Source: Bacteroidales bacterium
Lineage (GTDB): Bacteria; Bacteroidota; Bacteroidia; Bacteroidales; F082
Direction of reading: 5' to 3'
DNA: 64,000 nt
NCBI GenBank assembly: GCA_028704385.1
Contig: JAQVLA010000003.1
Coordinates: forward strand, 1-64,000
A model generated the notes under the pieces. The model searched no databases. It was given only the letters and a program-made list of their open reading frames with translations, and was not told where the DNA came from. Numbering within the stretch: position 1 is the first letter of the stretch; each line of letters opens with the position of its first letter. Of this stretch, positions 57,501 through 64,000 are shown in pieces. The position numbers and the translations under genes were made by a program.

Positions 57501-58373
57501 GTCACCTTCGACCTTCGTAACAGCCTGATATACAAAGGTAAAGCTGCTGTTGTTAATGGCGACTTCAGCTTCAGCTTTATGATGCCCAAAGATATTGCCT
57601 ACCACTATGGCACCGGCCGTATCAGTTATTATGCAACAGATTACGAACGCGAAGCCAATGGTTACTATGAGAATATTCTTATTGGAGGTTTTAATGAAAA
57701 TGCTGTGATTGATGAAGAGGGACCTCAAATCTCACTTTTTATGAATGACACCACCTTTGTAAATGGCGGAATCACAAACGAAAACCCAATACTACTGGCT
57801 TACGTTTCAGATGAAAGTGGGATTAACACTACCGGAGCCGGAATAGGTCACGACATCACGGCAAAGGTTAGCGGCGCATCGGAAGTTACTGCCATTCTAA
57901 ACGACTATTATGAAGCCGACCTCAATAGAAGCACCTCAGGAATAATCAGTTATCCACTCCACAACCTGTCACCCGGTGAGCATACCCTTAGTTTAAAAGT
58001 GTGGGATGTTTTTAATAACTCTAGTGAAGCCAGCATTAGTTTTGTTGTTGTTGAAAGCAGCCAGATGGTTGTCGAAAACCTGATCAATTATCCCAATCCA
58101 TTTGTAGATGAAACCTTTTTCGTATTTGATCACAATCAGGCAGGCTTAAATATGGATATTGAAATTCAGATCTTTGATATCAGTGGCAGACTGGTCAAAA
58201 AGCTTCAGGGTCAGATCATGGGTACGGCATTCCGTTCTGAACCTATCCGATGGGATGGGACTTCTGATTACGGACACAAATTGCCAAAAGGTTTGTATAT
58301 TTACCGCCTGCTTGCAACTAACGAAAAAGGACAACAAGCTGACAAAAGTGCCAAATTGATTTTCTATCGCTGA
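54531..58373 (+). CDS. porU: Type IX secretion system sortase PorU (first copy)
   Basis: PorU is the cell-surface gingipain-family peptidase that removes the C-terminal signal from T9SS cargo and attaches cargo to lipopolysaccharide. From the ATG at 54531 the protein has 1280 residues with a signal peptide ending about ATQAQ; the Met at 54567 is an alternative start. The C25 peptidase domain spans about 541-912, with the catalytic His793 (NYSGHGGEVGW) and Cys827 (TATCEFSRYDD), 34 residues apart as in Porphyromonas PorU (His657, Cys690). A C-terminal FlgD-like/T9SS domain starts near NYPNPF (about 1185). The stop overlaps the next start. Confidence 0.9.
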   Translation: MNYRLINKNTQIMSFAIICAMLLFINTATQAQITEKIPVSIHWNQPDTLFYYDYNINARIHFEGAFYEDNLTEIPYYVKTFPVFDEHLEAVVQITNEITEPLPVREEKLINNSGLSGQFTIETSLLISREIPYMQLKLNPLRLNNGKIERLVSAELSIDFMPLTDQTSRNSDQSGFASSSVLASGSWYKIKVPKTGVYKLTIAELQEIGIDIAGADPRNLRIYSNGGGILPENNQSFRHDDLVENPIQVVGEEDGVFNDTDYVLFFASGPLSWAYNPDDEIYERINNPFDDYSYLFLTTDLGPGKRIQAASIPSGTVSRVVTDFPDYQLHEIDEYNLTNTGRTWYGDLFDVNLSKTFSFNFPDLVSTKPAHLKLEVAGRVIQSNANFGVYINNNLTRTLNISSTTQTGYDFARTNQAAFTFEPFGSNIEVKLTFNRSVNSARGWLDYIAINAWRSIRFNGTQFEFRNPEVFNTGTVHEYQIANAGTDLMVWDISDPVDVKRINGTNSSGSYIFKSEANKARHFLAFDGSDYLKAEFVEVVENQNLHAIRDIDYLLITHPDFIDQANRLADIHREQSNLNVFVTIPQKIYNEFSSGAKDITAIRDFNRMLYTESSPGKKLKYLLLLGDASFDYKNRSGSTVDFVPTWESNESLNLVNSIASDDYYGYLDYNEGDGDNNLLDIGIGRFPVSTVSQAEQMVDKIVSYLRKEETNMKPWRNFITFVADDADGSRHLDDAEQLYRYLNTNQRAINFDKIYLDAYEQVPTPGGQKAPAVNDAINKRMDKGTLIMNYSGHGGEVGWTEERILEIADIQGWRNKDKLPIFITATCEFSRYDDHARTSAGEMVFLNPQGGAIAMFTTARATYAAANLALNMAIYRDNMFLKEGNEFPRFGDIIRRSKLNGSANDRKFVLLGDPAIRLAYPAYDVVTTEINSHTTTTRMDTLRALDKVEVRGFVANENGTKISDFNGVIYTTIYDKTSQITTKGDQNSHIVTFDLRNSLIYKGKAAVVNGDFSFSFMMPKDIAYHYGTGRISYYATDYEREANGYYENILIGGFNENAVIDEEGPQISLFMNDTTFVNGGITNENPILLAYVSDESGINTTGAGIGHDITAKVSGASEVTAILNDYYEADLNRSTSGIISYPLHNLSPGEHTLSLKVWDVFNNSSEASISFVVVESSQMVVENLINYPNPFVDETFFVFDHNQAGLNMDIEIQIFDISGRLVKKLQGQIMGTAFRSEPIRWDGTSDYGHKLPKGLYIYRLLATNEKGQQADKSAKLIFYR

Positions 58374-61300
58374 TGAAACAACATTATATATTACTGTTTT
58401 TTGTTATGGCCTTGGTTTTCAATATATTTGATAACAAACTGAAAGCCGAAGCACCTGACACCCTACTCATTAACTGGCAGCCAAATCAGCCCATTCAGCT
58501 TAAGACAGGATATTATGCCTATCTGCCTTATTTTGAGGATGCCATCACTAAATATGAAACTGCCGGCCTGCCCTGGCAAATGGTTCCTGTTCGAAAAAAT
58601 ACACAGCAGCCAATAAATATCCAACTTATTATAATCAGTACGGATACAATTAAAGATACTGGCTCATTGGCTGATTTTGATTTCCTTGAAGATGAATTCC
58701 AGATTAGAGAAGACTATATTGATTCGCAAGTTTTTATATCTGTTTTGCCTTTAAAGAAACATGAAAATACCATTGTCCGTCTACTCAGCTACCAGATTCA
58801 AAATGAATGGGCAGAAACCAGGAATGAAACGATTGACGAAACACCGGACTGGAAAAACACCACCGTTCTGGCGAGTGGACACTGGCTCAAAATTGGCACC
58901 ACACAGGAAGGTATTTACAAGATAACGTACAACGATTTGCAACAGGCCGGAATTAATCCTGATGAATTTGACCCTGCGTATTTCGCCTTGTTTGGAAACG
59001 GAAACACCATGCTTCCGGAGGAAAACCGACAAGACAGGCCGGACGATCTTATTGAAAATGCAATTGCAGTCTACGGCCTGGAAAACAATAGCTTCGATGG
59101 CGAAGACTTTCTTCTTTTTTACAGCCCAGGTCCGGTGCATTGGCGTTATAATATTTTTACGGGAAGATACGACCACCAGATCAATTATTATTCCGATACC
59201 TGCTATTTTTTCTTCACTCCCAATTACAGCCTTCCGGGAAAGAGAATACAGATACAGGAAGAAGCGCAAGGCAATACGACTCAGATCATCAGCGAATATC
59301 CCGATTATGCATTTCACGAACTGGATCATGAAAGCCTGATCTTGTCCGGTAAAGAATGGTATGGCGAAATGTTAAGCCCCAGTGATCCTTCAGCCAGTTT
59401 TTTATTTGATTTTCCAAATCTGATAAAGCACAAGCCTGTTCACCTTCATATTCAGGTTGCCGGTCGATCCAATTCGGAACACACATTTTATTCTGTGCAT
59501 GGCAATGGAAACAGTCTGGTTGACAGCACCAAGGTTTTTTTACTCGCAAATAGCAACCCAATGTTCGCACGCGATTTGAGCAACTCAGTCAACTTTTATT
59601 CCTCCTCCGATCAAATCAATATTCAGCTTGATTACCATGCCAATGCCAGCAATTCAAGGCTATGGCTTAATTACATCAGACTCAACGGACACAGAGAACT
59701 CATCTTAGATGGAGATCCACTGGCTTTCAGACTTCCACCTTCCGACTCCCTGCAAAATATAGTAGAAATGCAGATTTCCGGTTTTGAGAATCAACTCATC
59801 TGGGATGTTAGCACACCTGATGATGTTAAACAACAAAATTATCGGTTGCAGTCGGCTAAAGCTAAATTCAAAATTAATACAAATACTGAAAAACGGTGGT
59901 TTGCATTTGATATTGATCAAAGTGTGAAACCGGATGCCATCAGACTGATCGAAAATCAAAACCTGCATCAGTTGTCACAGGCCGAAATGCTGATCATTAC
60001 CCATCCTCTGTTTATAAAACAAGCTGATGAGCTGGCAGCATTACATTCGGAAATTGACAACATGGATGTAAAGGTAGTTGATGTAATGAAGATATATAAT
60101 GAATTTGGCGGTGGAAATCAGGACATTACAGCGATCAGGGATTTCATCAGAATGGTTTATACCCGAAACAGCGAGTCACTTAAATATGTGTTGTTATTCG
60201 GGGATGCTTCTTACGACTACAAAAACCGCCTGGCGGCCAACACTAATTTTGTCCCGACTTATCAGGCACAATCGAGCCTGATCGAAACACAAAGTTTTGT
60301 ATCGGACGATTATTTTGGCCTGATGGGTGTTTCTGAAGGGGGAAATATGAGTGGTATCCTCGATTTGGGAATAGGGCGTTTCCCGGTTACAAACGAAACA
60401 GATGCAGCCACCATGGTAGCCAAAAACAAACATTACCTGCTCAAACAGATTGAATTAACAGGTTCCTGGCGTAATAACATCGGATTTGTTTGTGATGACG
60501 GAGACAACAATTTACATTTTGATCAGGCCGAATCACTTACGCGACAGATTGACACTGCCCGTGCCACTTTGAATTTGTCGAAAATCTACCAGGATGCCTA
60601 TCCCCGTGCAACTGTTGCCGGAGGTTATCGCTATCCTGACGCCTCTCATGCTTTCATCAAACAGATCAACGATGGAGCACTCATCATAAACTATACCGGT
60701 CATGGTGGAATCAATGGTCTGTCAGATGAAAAACTGCTTACAATTCCGGATATTAACAGCCTGACCAACAAAAACAATATGCCGTTTTTTATCACGGCAA
60801 CCTGCGAATTTAGCCGATTCGATGATCCGCATTTTGTTTCTGCCGGCGAACAACTGCTTCTTAATGCCAATGGTGGAGGTATCGGGCTGATGACCACCAC
60901 CCGTCTGGCTTATGCACAGTCTAATTTCGCATTGAATAAAAAAATCTATGCTGCTATGTTTAATCGTAGCGATCTCACATTTAAGCGACTGGGTGATATT
61001 ATTCGGTTGAGCAAAAATCCATCCAGTAATAACTTTTATAACTTTGTTTTGCTCGGAAATCCTGCACTCAAACTCGTATATCCTGAAAAAAACATAATCA
61101 CGACCCTTGTAAATGATATGCCTGTTGCGGGACGGGATATCATGTTGCACAGCATGTCGCAGGTAAGCTTTGAAGGTGAGATAATCGGAGATGACGGACA
61201 AATTGATACCGGTTTTAACGGCTATCTTTATCCCCGGCTTTTTGATAAGAAAACCACATTCCATACACTCGGAAATGCATCAAACAGCCAGGTAGTACCC

Positions 61301-62176
61301 TTCGCTTATTATGATAAAGTGTTAGTTGAATCCAAAGTGAGTGTGAAAAACGGAAAATTTAGCTTCAGCCTAAGTTTACCTCGCGATATAGCATATCAAT
61401 ACGGCCAGGCCAAACTAAGCTATTATGCCGTTGATACAGTTGATTTTTCGGATGCTTCAGGTTACTTCAACAAACTTAATATCGGCGGTACAGATCCAGA
61501 TATCATCCCTGACGACAATGGGCCTGAAATTACCTTATTCATGAATTCGCCTGCTTTTAAGCAGGGAGATGTAGTTCCTCCTGATAGCGATCTGTGGGTC
61601 AAACTCAGCGATCCGCAAGGCATTCATCACCTGAGTAACAATATTGGAAGAGATATTGTGCTAACCAGTATTGCTCCACAATACAAAAAAACCATTTTAA
61701 ATGAATCCTTCGAGCCGGTAACAGATCATTTCGGGCAAGGTTGGATTAAAGTCCCCATGCACGATCTGGAAAACGGAGAACATATATTACGTCTGAAAGC
61801 CTGGGATTTGCACAACAACTCCTCCGAAGCCGAAATACGTTTCTTTGTTGATCGTACTGCGGCACTGGCTTTGCATCGTGTACTCAATTATCCAAATCCG
61901 TTTAGCGATGAAACTGCCTTTGTTTTTGACCATAAAAAACCAGGTGCCATTTTCGATTATCGCATTGATATTTATCATATCAATGGGCGATATGTGGTGA
62001 GTCTGGAAGGTAAAACAGCAGGTAACGGACAGCGATCAGAACCCATTGTCTGGAACGGCAAAGATCAATATGGTAATAAGATAGCTCCCGGAATCTATGT
62101 TTATCAGCTTTGGCTAACCGATGACGAAGGAATTCAAAGCACTGTTTTTCAAAAGTTTACACGAATAAATAAATAG
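58373..62176 (+). CDS. Type IX secretion system sortase PorU-like (second copy)
   Basis: This 1267-residue protein repeats the plan of the preceding gene: signal peptide (about 1-25), a beta-rich N-terminal part, C25 peptidase domain about 526-893 with the catalytic pair His777 (NYTGHGGINGL) and Cys811 (TATCEFSRFDD), and a C-terminal NYPNPF domain from about 1171. All active-site residues are intact, so it is not a decayed copy. Its ATG shares one base with the stop of the first copy (TGATG at 58371-58375), which points to coupled translation. Whether it is a second sortase or a specialised protease is not known. Confidence 0.88.
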   Translation: MKQHYILLFFVMALVFNIFDNKLKAEAPDTLLINWQPNQPIQLKTGYYAYLPYFEDAITKYETAGLPWQMVPVRKNTQQPINIQLIIISTDTIKDTGSLADFDFLEDEFQIREDYIDSQVFISVLPLKKHENTIVRLLSYQIQNEWAETRNETIDETPDWKNTTVLASGHWLKIGTTQEGIYKITYNDLQQAGINPDEFDPAYFALFGNGNTMLPEENRQDRPDDLIENAIAVYGLENNSFDGEDFLLFYSPGPVHWRYNIFTGRYDHQINYYSDTCYFFFTPNYSLPGKRIQIQEEAQGNTTQIISEYPDYAFHELDHESLILSGKEWYGEMLSPSDPSASFLFDFPNLIKHKPVHLHIQVAGRSNSEHTFYSVHGNGNSLVDSTKVFLLANSNPMFARDLSNSVNFYSSSDQINIQLDYHANASNSRLWLNYIRLNGHRELILDGDPLAFRLPPSDSLQNIVEMQISGFENQLIWDVSTPDDVKQQNYRLQSAKAKFKINTNTEKRWFAFDIDQSVKPDAIRLIENQNLHQLSQAEMLIITHPLFIKQADELAALHSEIDNMDVKVVDVMKIYNEFGGGNQDITAIRDFIRMVYTRNSESLKYVLLFGDASYDYKNRLAANTNFVPTYQAQSSLIETQSFVSDDYFGLMGVSEGGNMSGILDLGIGRFPVTNETDAATMVAKNKHYLLKQIELTGSWRNNIGFVCDDGDNNLHFDQAESLTRQIDTARATLNLSKIYQDAYPRATVAGGYRYPDASHAFIKQINDGALIINYTGHGGINGLSDEKLLTIPDINSLTNKNNMPFFITATCEFSRFDDPHFVSAGEQLLLNANGGGIGLMTTTRLAYAQSNFALNKKIYAAMFNRSDLTFKRLGDIIRLSKNPSSNNFYNFVLLGNPALKLVYPEKNIITTLVNDMPVAGRDIMLHSMSQVSFEGEIIGDDGQIDTGFNGYLYPRLFDKKTTFHTLGNASNSQVVPFAYYDKVLVESKVSVKNGKFSFSLSLPRDIAYQYGQAKLSYYAVDTVDFSDASGYFNKLNIGGTDPDIIPDDNGPEITLFMNSPAFKQGDVVPPDSDLWVKLSDPQGIHHLSNNIGRDIVLTSIAPQYKKTILNESFEPVTDHFGQGWIKVPMHDLENGEHILRLKAWDLHNNSSEAEIRFFVDRTAALALHRVLNYPNPFSDETAFVFDHKKPGAIFDYRIDIYHINGRYVVSLEGKTAGNGQRSEPIVWNGKDQYGNKIAPGIYVYQLWLTDDEGIQSTVFQKFTRINK

Positions 62177-62214
62177 CCTGAGCACAGGCAACAATATATA
62201 ACACAAGAAAACGT

Positions 62215-62222
62215 TACTTTTG
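62215..62222 (+). promoter_or_regulatory. Promoter -7 box of porV
   Basis: TACTTTTG matches TAnnTTTG 35 bp before the ATG at 62257. The gap after the second porU copy is 80 bp, so porV may be transcribed both by readthrough and from here. Confidence 0.5.
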
Positions 62223-62256
62223 CACACAATTTTTTTTGAACATTCACGCAAAATTT

Positions 62257-63441
62257 ATGAAGCTTAAAACCCTTATTTTAGTTGCACTTGTTATTGCCGG
62301 ATTACAATCGCATGGGCAATACGCGAATTTGGCTGGTGGGAACATGAACGTTATTACAACAGCAGTACCCTTTTTGTTAATAGCACCTGATGCCCGGGCC
62401 GGAGCGATGGGTGACGCCGGTGTTTCGAGTTCGCCCGACATCTATTCCATGCATTGGAACCCCGCAAAATACGCAGTTTTTGAAAAAGATATGAGTATCG
62501 GACTGGCTTACAGCCCCTGGTTGCGTAATCTTGTACCGGATATGAATCTGGCATACCTTGCCTTTCACAAACGTATCAATGATATGTCAGCATTTGCAGC
62601 TACACTTCGCTATTTCAGTTTGGGTGATATCACTTTTACGGATCATGAAGGTACAGAATTGAGCACTTATACGCCAAACGAATGGGCGGTTGATGCTACT
62701 TACTCACGGAAACTTACGGAGAAATTGTCAGGAGCAGTTGCTGCAAGATTTATTTATTCAAATCTTACACTTGGGCAATATGTTGATAACAGAGCAACCG
62801 GGCCAGGGATCTCAATCGCTGCAGACGTTGCAGTATATTGGGAAGATGAGGTGAATTGGTTCAGGGATATTGATGCCAAATTTGCATGGGGTGTAAATAT
62901 TTCAAATATTGGCAGCAAGACCGGATATAGCAAAGACAACCTCGAAAAAAAGGACTTCATCCCAACAAATCTGCGTTTTGGACCAACACTTACACTTGAG
63001 TTGGATGATTATAACAGCCTGGCATTTTCTATTGACATCAATAAGCTTTTGGTTCCTACTCCTCCAAGATATGGAGACAGTTTGGATCCGTATAAAATCA
63101 CAGCAGGCATGAGTAATGATGTCTCCGTTGTAACAGGAATGATTCAATCGTTTTACGACGCACCTGACGGCTTTAGCGAGGAGATGCGTGAGCTGAGCTT
63201 TGCCGTTGGAACAGAATATTGGTACAATAAAGTGTTTGCGTTGCGTGGAGGATTTTTCTATGAAGATAAATCCAAAGGCAATCGCAAATTCTTTACTTTG
63301 GGAGCCGGACTGCGCTACAATGTGTTTGGCCTCGATTTCTCTTACCTGATACCCATTGATTCCAGAAATAATCCCTTGCAAAACACCATACGTTTCGCGC
63401 TTACTTTCGATCTGGGAAACATGAGCAAGAAAACAGAATAG
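62257..63441 (+). CDS. porV: Type IX secretion system outer-membrane protein PorV
   Basis: PorV (LptO) shuttles cargo from the T9SS pore to the PorU attachment complex. The 394-residue product from the ATG at 62257 (MKLKTLILVALVIAGLQSHGQ) has a signal peptide and the FadL-like barrel start VPFLLIAPDARAGAMGDAGV and SPDIYSMHWNPAKYA. A TTG seven codons upstream is in frame but is less likely. It ends RFALTFDLGNM, a typical barrel C-terminal strand. It completes the porU-porU-porV unit. Confidence 0.93.
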   Translation: MKLKTLILVALVIAGLQSHGQYANLAGGNMNVITTAVPFLLIAPDARAGAMGDAGVSSSPDIYSMHWNPAKYAVFEKDMSIGLAYSPWLRNLVPDMNLAYLAFHKRINDMSAFAATLRYFSLGDITFTDHEGTELSTYTPNEWAVDATYSRKLTEKLSGAVAARFIYSNLTLGQYVDNRATGPGISIAADVAVYWEDEVNWFRDIDAKFAWGVNISNIGSKTGYSKDNLEKKDFIPTNLRFGPTLTLELDDYNSLAFSIDINKLLVPTPPRYGDSLDPYKITAGMSNDVSVVTGMIQSFYDAPDGFSEEMRELSFAVGTEYWYNKVFALRGGFFYEDKSKGNRKFFTLGAGLRYNVFGLDFSYLIPIDSRNNPLQNTIRFALTFDLGNMSKKTE

Positions 63442-63464
63442 GAAAAGGTTTATTCAGAATAATT

Positions 63465-63497
63465 AAAAAAGCCGCCTGAACATCTTTTCGGGCGGTT
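63465..63497. terminator. Bidirectional terminator between porV and the helicase gene
   Basis: An A run, then CCGCC and GGCGG arms with a loop of about 14 nt, then a T run (63490-63497 region). The A and T tracts flank the stem, so it can serve both convergent genes. Confidence 0.75.
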
Positions 63498-63505
63498 TTT
63501 TGTTT

Positions 63506-64000
63506 TTAAATATACACGGATTCCGGAAAATTGACGAGATACAGATTTTTTGTTGCCCGTGTAAAAGCTGTATAGAGCCAGCGAAAATCATTTCGGTCGG
63601 GTTTTTCCCTTGCCGCCAGAAAACCGCCATCAACAAACACTTTCGGCCACTGACCGCCCTGTGTTTTATGACAGGTAAGCGCATAAGCAAATTTTACCTG
63701 CAAGGCATTAAAGTATGGGTTTTTCTTCATCTCGGCCCATCGTTGCCGGCGCGATCCAATATGCTGATAATCTTCCTCCACTCTGGAAACAAAATCCTGA
63801 AACTCTTTTTCACCCAATGAAGGCCCCTCTGCCATTAGGGTGTCGCGGATTATCTTAACCGTAAAGGCCGGACTCCCGGGATAGTCAATAAGACTAATTT
63901 CGACCTCTGCGAAATGCAGCTCGTAAAGCTCTTCATAGTGAACAATCCGGTTCACAATTGCCAGATCGCCATTGGCTATGAAGCCCCCCTGATCATTTTC
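63506..64000 (-). CDS. RecD-like ATP-dependent helicase, C-terminal part (truncated by the window edge)
   Basis: The last 164 residues of a helicase gene whose 5' part lies beyond the right edge. The frame is open to position 64000 and begins with DQGGFIANGDLAIVNRIVHY, an SH3-like insert, then the UvrD_C_2 domain with AYALTCHKTQGGQWPKVFVD (motif V), and DFRWLYTAFTRATKNLYLVN (motif VI). This fits the short RecD/Pif1-like helicases of superfamily 1B common in this phylum. It ends 8 bp from the shared terminator. Confidence 0.85.
   Translation of the reverse strand, partial: ENDQGGFIANGDLAIVNRIVHYEELYELHFAEVEISLIDYPGSPAFTVKIIRDTLMAEGPSLGEKEFQDFVSRVEEDYQHIGSRRQRWAEMKKNPYFNALQVKFAYALTCHKTQGGQWPKVFVDGGFLAAREKPDRNDFRWLYTAFTRATKNLYLVNFPESVYI

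Noticed and set aside
58781-59329. A 182-codon antisense frame within the second porU copy
   Set aside because: It opposes a clearly coding region with conserved domains and has no promoter or family match.

Overview
The window is from a member of the Bacteroidota, most likely a Bacteroidales-type lineage. The evidence is the enolase-terminated str-S10-spc-alpha ribosomal superoperon without a tuf gene, a secDF fusion, a DUF4290 gene, type IX secretion (T9SS) genes found only in this phylum, the near absence of Shine-Dalgarno sequences, and repeated TAnnTTTG -7 boxes (often with TTG 19-21 nt upstream), the phylum's housekeeping promoter. Genus cannot be fixed from this sequence.

Positions 1-20200, read leftward: two tandem promoters (about 20161-20190 and 19920-19949) with a roughly 280-nt folded leader feed rpsL-rpsG-fusA, the S10 block (rpsJ to rpsQ), the spc block (rplN to rpmJ, with secY, map and infA) and the alpha block (rpsM, rpsK, rpsD, rpoA, rplQ). 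A strong terminator follows rplQ; eno then has its own promoter and terminator. At the left edge two more promoters point out of the window toward a boxA-like element, which looks like the leader of an rRNA or other stable-RNA operon.

Positions 20200-38520, mostly rightward: pcrA helicase, a DUF4290 gene, murA (with Asp at the fosfomycin-target Cys position), then grpE-dnaJ followed closely by an ABC-2 type exporter pair, secDF, a lone tatA-like gene, a PorE-like OmpA/PD40 outer-membrane protein with a C-terminal domain resembling a degenerate retropepsin, purM, prfA and pyrF. Positions 38521-51700, mostly leftward: ilvE, a beta-lactamase-fold lipoprotein, a methyltransferase with a DUF554 membrane protein, rightward htpG, then MORN-repeat and RibD-like genes, exbB-exbD-tonB, and murF-anmK (cell-wall synthesis plus recycling).

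Positions 51800-63450 are a T9SS cluster: gldJ and a porP/sprF gene leftward, and divergently two complete, tandem, translationally coupled porU-type sortase genes followed by porV. The window ends inside a RecD-like helicase gene. The most interesting signals are the tandem porU pair, the matched sigma-54-like promoters in front of grpE-dnaJ and htpG (same core and same distance to the start codon), the retropepsin-like tail on the PorE-like protein, the MurA Cys-to-Asp change, and the structured leader of the ribosomal superoperon.
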